Shown here piece after piece: positions 7,798 through 16,719 of a stretch of 39,742 bases of DNA; position 1 is the first letter of the stretch, and each line of letters begins with the position of its first letter. Source of the stretch: Candidatus Shapirobacteria bacterium. Its GTDB lineage: Bacteria; Patescibacteriota; Microgenomatia; UBA12405. The stretch spans positions 1-39,742 of the forward strand of contig JACPHO010000005.1 of the NCBI GenBank assembly GCA_016188545.1. The letters run 5' to 3'. The position numbers and the translations under genes are program-made. The notes under the pieces are model-generated. The model worked only from the letters and a program-made list of their open reading frames with translations. It searched no databases and was not told the origin of the DNA.

Positions 7798-8683
7798 CTA
7801 ACTCTGTTTGAAAGAAAGGAAATTTTCTTTTTTTGGCAATTTTTTTAATTATTTCTGGATCTTTGTGATATGTTAAAAGCATACCTACACCTTTTGTCCT
7901 TCCGCCACCGCCAGAAATTTTTGCAGCCCCCCCTGCATTTTCAATTTCTCGGATTATTAATTGCACAATTTCAGAAACAACGCCAATGCTTTCAAGATTT
8001 TTTTCTCCTTGCTTTATAATACGAATAAAATTTTTCTCATCGCCATTTTTTATAACTTCAGCCAGTTCGTTTGTCAATTTCTCTTGGTCTTGTAAAAAAA
8101 AATCAGTAATCCGAGCCAACTTTACCATTTCTGCTGTTGATTCAACTGGTTTTCCGGTGTTAATAAGCACAAAATTTTGTGCTAGTTTTTCGGGTATGGA
8201 AAAGGGCAGGTGTTTGATGATTTTTTCATCTCTATTTATCTTCTGGAACCAAATCAATCCTCCAAAAACTACAGCTGCATTATCTCCACCAGACGGATTG
8301 CCATGAAATACTTTTTCTGCTTCAAAGGCAAGTTTATTAACGCTATTTCTATCCCAAGATATTTTTAAGATTGACAATATTGCTGCAATACAAGCAGCTG
8401 ACACTGCAGCCGATGAGCCAAGACCAGATCCTACTGGGATTTTTGAGTCAATAACAAGTTTAAACTTAGGAATCTCTTTGATGTTATATTCTTTTTTTAT
8501 TATTGGCTCAATAATTTTAGAAATTTTTAATCTACAAGGTTTAGAAGAAGGAGAAATTGAAACCTTAACTCTTAATTCAACTGAATGCAAAAGCGCTGGT
8601 TTTCCATACACCACAGCATGTTCACCAAGAAGATGAATTTTGGCAGGAACAGAAATATTAATATGGTTTGACTTTAATACCAT
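7772..8683 (-). CDS. GHMP kinase, probable mevalonate kinase
   Basis: INISVPAKIHLLGEHAVVYGKPALLHSVELR...PVGSGLGSSAAVSAA...EKVFHGNPSGGDNAAVVFGG. Confidence 0.82.
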   Translation of the reverse strand: MVLKSNHINISVPAKIHLLGEHAVVYGKPALLHSVELRVKVSISPSSKPCRLKISKIIEPIIKKEYNIKEIPKFKLVIDSKIPVGSGLGSSAAVSAACIAAILSILKISWDRNSVNKLAFEAEKVFHGNPSGGDNAAVVFGGLIWFQKINRDEKIIKHLPFSIPEKLAQNFVLINTGKPVESTAEMVKLARITDFFLQDQEKLTNELAEVIKNGDEKNFIRIIKQGEKNLESIGVVSEIVQLIIREIENAGGAAKISGGGGRTKGVGMLLTYHKDPEIIKKIAKKRKFPFFQTELGVEGLRRE

Positions 8684-8954
8684 ATTGAATCACATCTTGC
8701 GGCCTCTGTCTTCCAATGCGACGCACAACCGTCACCACATTTTGTCCTATTGCTGGTTCATCTTCAAAATCAACAAATTGTACTGTTGTACGCTGTCCAT
8801 TTCTAAACTCCACAATCCCTGCATAATACGGTACATCTGCCTCAAATCCAGACGGTGCCACATATACTTTTGTCCACGAAACAATTTTGGCAACTTTACC
8901 TATTTGTTTATGTATATTTTTAGCTTGCCGCCAATTTGAAACTAAATTAGTCAT
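8658..8954 (-). CDS. DUF35 OB-fold protein (acyl-CoA-associated), lacking a zinc ribbon
   Basis: GKVAKIVSWTKVYVAPSGFEADVPYYAGIVEFRNGQRTTVQFVDFEDEPAIGQNVVTVVRRIGRQRPQDVIQYGIKVKPY; DUF35 OB-fold signature next to thiolase/HMGS; no Cys. Confidence 0.82.
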   Translation of the reverse strand: MTNLVSNWRQAKNIHKQIGKVAKIVSWTKVYVAPSGFEADVPYYAGIVEFRNGQRTTVQFVDFEDEPAIGQNVVTVVRRIGRQRPQDVIQYGIKVKPY

Positions 8955-10084
8955 ACTTGTAAAACATGAACTACAACCGTTGCTCCTGTTCCTCCTACGT
9001 TTTGTGCCAGTCCAACTTTTGCACCCTTTACCTGACGGTTTAACGCATTGCCCCGCAATTGATTTGTAATTTCAACTATTTGCTTAACTCCTGTAGCAGC
9101 CAAGGGGTGACCGCAGGCCTTAAGCCCTCCAGATGTATTAACCGGCATTTTGCTGCCAAGCTTTGTTTGCCCACTGGAAACATATTGTCCACCTTCTCCT
9201 TTTTCACAAAAACCCAAATCTTCCATTGCCATAATCTCGGCAACAGTAAAACAATCATGCACTTCTAAAACATCAATATCAGAAAGAGAGACTCCTGCCT
9301 GCCTTAATGCTTTTTCCCCTGCAATTTTTGTTGCCGCAACCTCGGTTAAACTTTTGCGTTTAGCAAGACCAATTGTGTCAGTTGCAACTGTGCTGGCCCT
9401 AATAGCAACACCCTTTCTAACTGATTTTTTTGTAAGAACAACTGCTGCGGCCCCATCCGAGATAGGAGAAGAATCAAAAAGAGTAAATGGATAACTTATA
9501 GAGGGACTACCAAGCACTTTCTCAATCGAGACTTCAAAAGGAAAATGCGCATGTTCATTTAAGCTGGCATGGAAATGGTTTTTTACGGCAACTTGCGCCA
9601 TTTGCTCACGAGTTGTACCAAACTCCTCCATATGTGCTCTTGCCATAAGAGCATACAATCCTGGAAAAGTAAGCCCAGCTAATCGCTCTTCTTCAGCTCC
9701 TGCGCCCATTAAAGCTGTTGTTATCTCACACGTTGACACATCGGTCATTTTTTCAACCCCCAAAACTAAAACTGTTTCATATATGCCAGACAAGATTGCC
9801 GCAACTGCTTGATGTACTGCAAGGCCACCAGATGCACATGCCCCCTCTATCCTTACTGCAGATACTGATAAACCAAGCAGTGTTGCCACAACGGCTCCCA
9901 AATGGTCTTGTCCATCAAGTTTTGAAGACAACATATTAGCCACAAATACTGCATCAATCTTTTTTGTATCAAGACCGCTATCCTCTATTGCTTTGACAGA
10001 TGCTTCCTCGGCTAAATCAAAAATTGATTTATCCCACAACTCACCGAATTTTGTCATTCCAACACCTGCAATTGCTACTTTCAT
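8951..10084 (-). CDS. Archaeal/SCP2-type thiolase (acetoacetyl-CoA thiolase candidate)
   Basis: MKVAIAGVGMTKFGELWDKSIFDLAEEA...IEGACASGGLAVHQAV...VNTSGGLKACGHPLAATGVKQIVEI...QNVGGTGATVVVHVLQV. Confidence 0.9.
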   Translation of the reverse strand: MKVAIAGVGMTKFGELWDKSIFDLAEEASVKAIEDSGLDTKKIDAVFVANMLSSKLDGQDHLGAVVATLLGLSVSAVRIEGACASGGLAVHQAVAAILSGIYETVLVLGVEKMTDVSTCEITTALMGAGAEEERLAGLTFPGLYALMARAHMEEFGTTREQMAQVAVKNHFHASLNEHAHFPFEVSIEKVLGSPSISYPFTLFDSSPISDGAAAVVLTKKSVRKGVAIRASTVATDTIGLAKRKSLTEVAATKIAGEKALRQAGVSLSDIDVLEVHDCFTVAEIMAMEDLGFCEKGEGGQYVSSGQTKLGSKMPVNTSGGLKACGHPLAATGVKQIVEITNQLRGNALNRQVKGAKVGLAQNVGGTGATVVVHVLQV

Positions 10085-11124
10085 AAACATTGCTTATTCA
10101 TTGCGCATTTTGTTAAAAAGTTGTAATCAACGTATACTTTTTGCTCAATTTGAGACAAAATAGTTTTTGTATTTTGTTTTTGAAATGTAATAATATCTTT
10201 TGTCGTTTTTATAATAAATGCATCAGCACCGGCACCTGATCCATAGGAACAGAAAAAAATGGTGTCATTTGGGTGGGCTATATCTAAAACTGCCGCCAGA
10301 CCAGCTAGAGATGAGCCAGAATACGGATTGCCAATTTTATCAACCACAAAACCTGCTTGGATTTGTTCGTAATCGAATCCAAGCCGCTTTGCCACCTCTT
10401 TAGGAAACTTGCCATTTGGCATATGAAATACTGCATAAGTAAAATCGCTTTGCTTCTTTTTTACTTTTGCAAGAAGTGTCTTTGATGCATTAATAACATG
10501 GTTAAAATATGCTGGTTCTCCAGTAAACCTGCCTCCATGAGATGGAAATGCTTGGCCGTCTCTTCGCCAAAAATCTGGCGTGTTTGAGGTAAAAGAAACA
10601 AAATCAACAATTTCTGCAATAACTCGTTTTTTTCCAAGGATATACGCTGCCGCTGCACTTGCCGCTGTGTACTCCAAAATATCTCCCTGTTTTGCTTGGG
10701 CAACATCACTTCCAATTGCTAATCCATAATCAATTTTGCGACTCGCAACAAGTCCCCACAGAAATTGCATGCCTGCAGTTGCGGCTTTACAGGCAAATTG
10801 CAAATCCGCTGCAAAATAATGATTGCCAACACCAAGCATTTCTCCAACAATGGTTGAGGTAGGTTTTACTGCATAGGGATGTGATTCTGATCCAACAGTA
10901 ATTGCTCCAATTTTTAATGGGTCAATTTCCCCATTTGTTAGTGCTCTAAGCCCTGCTTCAACAGCAAGTGTTGCTGCGTCTTCATCTGACGATGCTATTG
11001 CTTTTTCTTCAATCTGCAATCCTGCAGTTACTTCCGCAGAGTCTCTTTTTAAGGCCTTGGCAATATCCGAAATTTTTATTCTGTATTTTGGGATATATGT
11101 GCCGTATGAAACAATACCAGTCAT
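10081..11124 (-). CDS. Hydroxymethylglutaryl-CoA synthase, archaeal type
   Basis: MTGIVSYGTYIPKYRIKISDIAKAL...ADLQFACKAATAGMQ...GGRFTGEPAYFNHVI...FHMPNGKFPKEVAKRLGF...GNPYSGSSLAGLAAVLD. Confidence 0.92.
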   Translation of the reverse strand: MTGIVSYGTYIPKYRIKISDIAKALKRDSAEVTAGLQIEEKAIASSDEDAATLAVEAGLRALTNGEIDPLKIGAITVGSESHPYAVKPTSTIVGEMLGVGNHYFAADLQFACKAATAGMQFLWGLVASRKIDYGLAIGSDVAQAKQGDILEYTAASAAAAYILGKKRVIAEIVDFVSFTSNTPDFWRRDGQAFPSHGGRFTGEPAYFNHVINASKTLLAKVKKKQSDFTYAVFHMPNGKFPKEVAKRLGFDYEQIQAGFVVDKIGNPYSGSSLAGLAAVLDIAHPNDTIFFCSYGSGAGADAFIIKTTKDIITFQKQNTKTILSQIEQKVYVDYNFLTKCAMNKQCL

Positions 11125-12254
11125 CTTTTTTCTCTTCCTAACCTTTCGTGTGCACGCGCTAACGAACCTTCTGCTAAACTTGCCAACAATGATAATTCTC
11201 CAGCAAGCACTGCTCCCGCAATAATTTCTGCAAACTCTTTGGAATTTTGAACTCCCATTATTGATAATGCTTCTTTTTGAGTGGCAAGATTTGTTCCACC
11301 ACCAACTGTTCCCACCATAAGTGCCGGCAAATAAATAGAAAAATATAAATCTCCATTCTCTAAAATTTCTGCATCTGTTACTCCCAAGCTCCCTTCCACA
11401 ACGTGGGCAGGATCCTGCCCGGTTGCCAAAAATATAGCAGCGATAATATTGGCAAAATGGGCATTAAAACCCAAAGAGCCGCTTAGAATAGAACCTAAGT
11501 GAACTTTTCGCTCAACCACCTCTGCAATTTTCTCGGGCGTAGTTTTTAAGATTTCTCCAACAACTTTTTTAGGCAGAACAACTTCTGCCCAAACCTTTTT
11601 CCCCCGTCCTAAAATAAAATTTAACCAGGCAGGTTTTTTATCTATATCAAAATTGCCAGCTAAAGACACACATGTTGCTTTGGTTTTTTGCTCAATTATT
11701 TTTGCCATTTCTTCTGTTGCTATAGTTACCATATTCATGCCCATGGCATCCTGGGTATCAAAATAAAATCTGACAAATAAATTTCTGCCTAAAACTTTAT
11801 AATCCGCTTTTAGCAATTTTAAGTGTGATGAGGTGCTTGCAGCGATTTTAGCTAAATACTTAAAATTTTCTTCAATCCAAATTTCGGCCTTCATTGCCGT
11901 ACCTAAATTTTTGGCTTTAAAAACAGGACCTCTGGTCATGCCGACATTTTCTACATAAACAGTGGCTCCTCCTGAAAGAGATATTGCCTTACACCCCCGA
12001 TTAACCGAGGCCACCAGCGCTCCTTCTGTAGTTGCCAAAGGCAGATAATAACTTTGATCATTAATAATTTTTAGAGGACCGGCAATGCCTAGTGGAACGT
12101 GGATTGCGCCGATGACGTTTTCGCAATTTCGAGAGGAAACAATTGCCTCATCAAATGCATATGAGGCAATATTTTGCAGTTTTATTTGTAACTCTTTTTC
12201 AACTCCAACTCTTCGCTCTTTGGCGCTTTTGAAGCCTCGTAAGTCCACAACCAT
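11121..12254 (-). CDS. Hydroxymethylglutaryl-CoA reductase, class I-like
   Basis: ENVIGAIHVPLGIAGPLKI...LATTEGALVASVNRGCKAI...DAMGMNMVTIATE...GSLGFNAHFANIIAAIFLATGQDPAHVVEGS...GTVGGGTNLATQ. Confidence 0.93.
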   Translation of the reverse strand: MVVDLRGFKSAKERRVGVEKELQIKLQNIASYAFDEAIVSSRNCENVIGAIHVPLGIAGPLKIINDQSYYLPLATTEGALVASVNRGCKAISLSGGATVYVENVGMTRGPVFKAKNLGTAMKAEIWIEENFKYLAKIAASTSSHLKLLKADYKVLGRNLFVRFYFDTQDAMGMNMVTIATEEMAKIIEQKTKATCVSLAGNFDIDKKPAWLNFILGRGKKVWAEVVLPKKVVGEILKTTPEKIAEVVERKVHLGSILSGSLGFNAHFANIIAAIFLATGQDPAHVVEGSLGVTDAEILENGDLYFSIYLPALMVGTVGGGTNLATQKEALSIMGVQNSKEFAEIIAGAVLAGELSLLASLAEGSLARAHERLGREKR

Positions 12255-12329
12255 ACAAAAATCCTTATATTATAGTCGGAAAAATCACCATAATCATTCG
12301 GTTGTAAAATTTGTGCTATACTCATAATC

Positions 12330-12881
12330 ATGATTTCTCTTATTGAGAAAATTTTACAGGGAGACAAAAGAGCAACTGTTGCGTTTTACCAACAGTACTC
12401 GCCTAACATCTTTGATTACCTGAAAAAACGGCTCCCGAGAGAGGAAGATGCCCAAGAAGTTTTACACGATGTTTTTTTGGAGGCACTTGACGCGCTTCCT
12501 CTTCTTCGTAAGAAGGAAAGTATTAGCTCCTGGCTCTACACAATCGCGCGAAACGAGGTTGTTGATTTTTATCGTAAGCAAAAAATAAAATCTATTCTTC
12601 TCTCCCAAATTCCCTTTCTGCAACTGGTGGCTAATGAGGTAAACCAACCAGAGTTTGAGTACGAGAAAGAACGTGTTCGTGAACGGATTGAAAAATCATT
12701 CTCTCTTTTGTCTCCTCATCACCAAAAAATATTGCGCCTCCATTATGAAGACGGAATTGCTGTAAAACAGCTTGCTATTTTTTTTAATCTCTCTTTCAAG
12801 GCAACTGAATCACTCCTTTTTAGAGCACGACAAAGTTTTATTCGTGCCTATGAACGAACAGCAGTTTCTTTTGGAACTTGA
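12330..12881 (+). CDS. RNA polymerase sigma factor, sigma-70 family (ECF)
   Basis: ILQGDKRATVAFYQQYSPNIFDYLKKRLPREEDAQEVLHDVFLEALDALPLLRKKESISSWLYTIARNEVVDFYRK...; region 2 and region 4 (HHQKILRLHYEDGIAVKQLAIFFNLS). Confidence 0.9.
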   Translation: MISLIEKILQGDKRATVAFYQQYSPNIFDYLKKRLPREEDAQEVLHDVFLEALDALPLLRKKESISSWLYTIARNEVVDFYRKQKIKSILLSQIPFLQLVANEVNQPEFEYEKERVRERIEKSFSLLSPHHQKILRLHYEDGIAVKQLAIFFNLSFKATESLLFRARQSFIRAYERTAVSFGT

Positions 12882-13077
12882 AAACAGAGCAAGAGAACAA
12901 GAAGCGTTAATGGAAAGAATGCTCATGCCAAAAGCAGTGTTTTCTGTGAGCGTTTGGCTAGGACGTCATCCTTGGCGCTTTCTTGTCCCTCTTGCCCTTA
13001 CATTAACACTCCTGTTTCGATTTGCCTTTGGGAAACCATACAGTGAGCTTATTTTGTGGCTCTTTGGTTACGTATGA
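12850..13077 (+). CDS. Small single-TM protein, overlaps ECF sigma gene
   Basis: MNEQQFLLELENRAREQEALMERMLMPKAVFSVSVWLGRHPWRFLVPLALTLTLLFRFAFGKPYSELILWLFGYV. Confidence 0.7.
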   Translation: MNEQQFLLELENRAREQEALMERMLMPKAVFSVSVWLGRHPWRFLVPLALTLTLLFRFAFGKPYSELILWLFGYV

Positions 13078-13391
13078 AAAACAGCACAATGATTATTTTT
13101 ATCACCTATGTTTGGACAAAAGTTCTCTTAGGTCTTGTTGTGCATCCCTATAAATCAGTGCGAGAAGTCAGTCGTCACCGAGTGCTTTTACCAGTAGTTC
13201 TTTCTCCCCTCTATGCACTTATTGGGCTTTTTCTTTTAGGTAGAATTGGCTCATTTCTGTTTGAAGTTTCCGGATTTAAACGTGAACTCATCTCTTTAGT
13301 CTTGAGTACGGGCCTTATTTCAATTTTACTATGGCAATTTTTATTGCTCTATTTGCTCTTAAGTTTTCTCCTCGCCTTCCGAAGATCCTAG
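13074..13391 (+). CDS. Polytopic small membrane protein
   Basis: MKNSTMIIFITYVWTKVLLGLVVHPYKSVREVSRHRVLLPVVLSPLYALIGLFLLG...; ATGA overlap with the previous gene. Confidence 0.7.
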   Translation: MKNSTMIIFITYVWTKVLLGLVVHPYKSVREVSRHRVLLPVVLSPLYALIGLFLLGRIGSFLFEVSGFKRELISLVLSTGLISILLWQFLLLYLLLSFLLAFRRS

Positions 13392-13399
13392 TCCACAAT

Positions 13400-14554
13400 T
13401 TAAATTTTTACTGCCTGTTTTAACTGCGAGATTTTGTCGGTTTTTTCCCAGGGGAATTCGCTTCTGCCAAAATGGCCGTAGACTGCAGTTTGGCGGTAAA
13501 TTGGACGTTTGAGATCAAGCGTTTTTATAATACCGGCAGGCGTCATATCGAAAACCTTACGAATTGCTTTCTCAACTTTTTTGTCACTAATCTTTCCTGT
13601 ACCAAATGTGGTTACATGAACAGAAACTGGCTCCGGATATCCAATGGCATAGGCTAACTGCACTTCGCATTTGTCCGAAAGTTTTGCTGCCACAACATTT
13701 TTGGCAATATAACGCGCCATATAGGCGCCGCTTCTGTCTTGTTTGTTTGGTACTTTGCCGGAAAATGCCCCACCTCCGTGCCTGGCCATGCCGCCATAAG
13801 TATCAACAATTATTTTTCTTCCCGTTACTCCAGTATCTCCTTGTGGACCACCTGTTACAAATTTACCTGTTTCGTTAATATAAATTTTGGCGTTTTTGTT
13901 AAGCAACTTTCCGCATATCGGATTAATAACGTGTTTAATAATGTCGGCGCGAATTTTTTTGTAGGGAATGCCGTCATCGTGCTGGGCGGCAACAACCACA
14001 GTTTCGATACCAACCGGTTTGTCGTTTTCGTAATTTACAGACACCTGTGTTTTTCCATCGGGACGCAGATATGGAATTATTTTCTTTTTTCTAACCTCGG
14101 CTAGTCTTCTTGCCATTTTATGGGCCAGCATTATCGGCATGGGCATAAGCTCGGGAGTTTCCCGGCAGGCAAACCCAACCATCATGCCCTGATCCCCTGC
14201 TCCCTGCTTTTTATGGAGGGCTTTTTGGGGGTCTTCACCTTGAGCTATATCACCACTTTGTTCGTGGATTACGTTAACCACAGAACAGCTTTTGTAATCT
14301 ATGCCATAATCAGCATTTATATACCCAATATCCTTTAGAACATCCCGGACAATTTTTTGCACATCAACGTACGTTTTAGTTGTGATTTCTCCTCCAACCA
14401 GCACAAGACCAGTTGTGGTAAATACCTCACAGCAACATGCGCCATTGGGATCATCTTTTAATACTGCGTCCAAAACACTGTCTGCTACCTGATCGCAAAT
14501 TTTATCCGGATGACCTTCAGTTACAGATTCTGATGTAAAAGTATAATTCGTCAT
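13400..14554 (-). CDS. metK: S-adenosylmethionine synthetase
   Basis: [28 protein letters not shown]...[25 protein letters not shown]...[26 protein letters not shown]. Confidence 0.97.
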   Translation of the reverse strand: MTNYTFTSESVTEGHPDKICDQVADSVLDAVLKDDPNGACCCEVFTTTGLVLVGGEITTKTYVDVQKIVRDVLKDIGYINADYGIDYKSCSVVNVIHEQSGDIAQGEDPQKALHKKQGAGDQGMMVGFACRETPELMPMPIMLAHKMARRLAEVRKKKIIPYLRPDGKTQVSVNYENDKPVGIETVVVAAQHDDGIPYKKIRADIIKHVINPICGKLLNKNAKIYINETGKFVTGGPQGDTGVTGRKIIVDTYGGMARHGGGAFSGKVPNKQDRSGAYMARYIAKNVVAAKLSDKCEVQLAYAIGYPEPVSVHVTTFGTGKISDKKVEKAIRKVFDMTPAGIIKTLDLKRPIYRQTAVYGHFGRSEFPWEKTDKISQLKQAVKI

Positions 14555-14608
14555 TTAGATAAATTGTAGATTACACTACCAACTTTTCTTTGTCAAGAAT
14601 AACTTTCT

Positions 14609-15769
14609 TTATTTTTCCAAAACTTTTTCTGCTAGCCTGGCGCCTTCGACAGTTGCCTGTAATTTCTTAAATGCTGTGTCCCAAGTTCGAGTCCGAAGTC
14701 CGCAATCTGGCGTTGGATTAATGAGCATTGGGCTACCAAGAATTTTTGTGGCATACAAAATTCTGTCTCTGACAAGCTGCGGCGACTCAAGAAAATCTGT
14801 ATGAATATCGGTAACACCCAAACCAATACGTGATGGGATCTTATATTTCTTAAACAATTTCAAAATTTCATATCCTGGCCGATCCCCTTCTTTTGTACCA
14901 GAACTTTTTAGGTCTCTGTTGGAAAGTTCAAGGGCATATTGACTACAATTTTGCATTTTTTGAATGTGCGGAAACAACAGCCTGTAATCCGAAAAGCAAA
15001 TATGCACACTAAACTCACCCTTTAAGCCCTTGACTGATTCGTTAAACGATTCAACAAAAAGGGGAACTTCCGATGGAATGGTCGTTGCTGCTGGCTCATC
15101 TATCTGTATCCAATTTGCTCCTTTCTCAAGAAGCATTTTAATATTTGGGCGAATAAGGTAGCGTGCAATATCTAGTACAAACGCATGGCGTGCATTTTCC
15201 TTGCCTTTTTGTGCGCTTCGACTTCCCAGATCGAAGGCCTTTTTGCTGTAATGCTCATCAAACGACCAAGCAGCAATAGTATATGCACCAGTAATTGGGA
15301 TTTTTATTGGCTTGGTGGTCATTTTTTGTAAATATGCCAGTTCTTCATTGTGCCATGGTTTTTTAATTTTTGGCCGGCTAACACATGCTGCTTTTTGATA
15401 GTATTTATTATCAAAGGAGCGAACTAGTCCACGAAACACAAATCCAGATGAACGATTTACTGCGTATTGGTACATTTCAGATCGCTGCTGTTCACCATCA
15501 TAGACCACATCAATCCCGGCCTTCTCAAGCATTGCCACTGCATACTTTGAGGCCCAATGTTTAATAGCATTTCGGTCTTTTGTTGACAAACTTCTCTTTC
15601 GCAAAAGCAGCAGTAGCCCTGCGTAATCAATGCCAATTTTTTCTCCCCACAAAATCGCATCATCAATATCCTGGCCTTCGATTTTTTTCTTTAAAGCTGC
15701 CTTTACCCGCCATTCGGGCTTGGCTAGGCTTCCTATCTCGTGTGTAATAAAATGGTGATTATTTTTCAT
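14609..15769 (-). CDS. metE: Cobalamin-independent methionine synthase, C-terminal (catalytic, zinc-binding) half
   Basis: THEIGSLAKPEWR...VVYDGEQQRSEMYQY...VHICFSDY...LGVTDIHTD...LINPTPDCGLRTRTWDTAFKKLQ; HxC and DCGL motifs present. Confidence 0.88.
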   Translation of the reverse strand: MKNNHHFITHEIGSLAKPEWRVKAALKKKIEGQDIDDAILWGEKIGIDYAGLLLLLRKRSLSTKDRNAIKHWASKYAVAMLEKAGIDVVYDGEQQRSEMYQYAVNRSSGFVFRGLVRSFDNKYYQKAACVSRPKIKKPWHNEELAYLQKMTTKPIKIPITGAYTIAAWSFDEHYSKKAFDLGSRSAQKGKENARHAFVLDIARYLIRPNIKMLLEKGANWIQIDEPAATTIPSEVPLFVESFNESVKGLKGEFSVHICFSDYRLLFPHIQKMQNCSQYALELSNRDLKSSGTKEGDRPGYEILKLFKKYKIPSRIGLGVTDIHTDFLESPQLVRDRILYATKILGSPMLINPTPDCGLRTRTWDTAFKKLQATVEGARLAEKVLEK

Positions 15770-16719
15770 TGTTTTTTCGAAAAACTCTTTTGCAGTTTTT
15801 CAAGTAATGCTACTTTTTTCTCTGCGACTTTTTCTGGCAAAAACTGTAAATCTGAATTGTTTGTGAGGTACAATGTTTCGGGCTTTATTGTTTTTATTAC
15901 TTTTTTAATAAATACTTTTAGTGTCTTCTCTTTTTCTAAAAGAGAATTTCTCCCCTCCACAATTCCTGCAATTAAAGCATATGGCAAACGTTTTGGAAGA
16001 CTTGAGAGATTTGTTTTGACGAAATCAACCCCAACTGCGTCAATTGGCACGTGTGTCCTGACCAGTTCTTTGATAATTGGTGCCGCATCGCCGAAATAAA
16101 AATGTATGGCAAGTTTCGTGTTGCGCTTTATTGATGCCAGTTTGGTGATTGCCTGGATAAATAATGCCTGTTCTTTTCTGTTTGTTTCAAAGTAAGGCAG
16201 GCTTGGCTCATTGAGCTGAATAAAAGAAACTCCCAATTTTTCTAAATAGATAATAAGATCTTTTAAGATGTTTGTTGTCTCCAAAAGTATTTCTTCAAAA
16301 TCTTTTTCACTTTTGGCAAGTTTTGCAAAAAGGTATGGTGATGGCAGGGTTACTTTCCATTTACCATTTTTGGCAACTTTTGGAAAGTATTGTTTTATTT
16401 TCTCTTCGCTAAGTCGCAACTTTCCCGTAATAATTGGCTGGCGAAAAAAGGCATTATTATCAAACCAGCGGGTTAGTGTCCCTTCAGTTACATTCTCTGA
16501 ATTTTGCACAATTGGCCGAAAAATATCCTGCCAGGAAAGCTTTCCATCCTCTACATATGAAAAAGATTGTTGTTTTTTTAAAAGATTATTAAGATCTTTT
16601 TTCCTTGCTCTTTCCAAATCTTCTAATGTTTTTCGCTTTCGATCCACATCGCGACTTACTTGCGCTAAATTGTCAGAACGTGGATAAATACCATGAATAA
16701 AACTTGTTACTTTAGTCAT
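15766..16719 (-). CDS. MetE N-terminal-half-like protein (split gene)
   Basis: SFIHGIYPRSDNLAQVSRDVDRKR...VTLPSPYLFAKLAKSEKDFEEILLETTNILKDLIIYLEKLGVSFIQLNEPSLPYF...LPKRLPYALIAGIVEGRNS; lacks HxC and DCGL. Confidence 0.75.
   Translation of the reverse strand: MTKVTSFIHGIYPRSDNLAQVSRDVDRKRKTLEDLERARKKDLNNLLKKQQSFSYVEDGKLSWQDIFRPIVQNSENVTEGTLTRWFDNNAFFRQPIITGKLRLSEEKIKQYFPKVAKNGKWKVTLPSPYLFAKLAKSEKDFEEILLETTNILKDLIIYLEKLGVSFIQLNEPSLPYFETNRKEQALFIQAITKLASIKRNTKLAIHFYFGDAAPIIKELVRTHVPIDAVGVDFVKTNLSSLPKRLPYALIAGIVEGRNSLLEKEKTLKVFIKKVIKTIKPETLYLTNNSDLQFLPEKVAEKKVALLEKLQKSFSKKQ

Noticed and set aside
9718-9939. + strand ORFs opposite the mevalonate operon (e.g. 7986-8306, 9150-9494, 9718-9939, 10218-10403)
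   Set aside because: Antisense to clearly coding genes, no family resemblance; products of the complementary-strand reading.
11121-11127. Alternative genetic code (UGA = Gly, as in Gracilibacteria)
   Set aside because: UGA ends many genes at ATGA junctions exactly where homologues end (HMGR/HMGS, HMGS/thiolase, thiolase/DUF35, cyclase/zwf), so UGA is used as stop.
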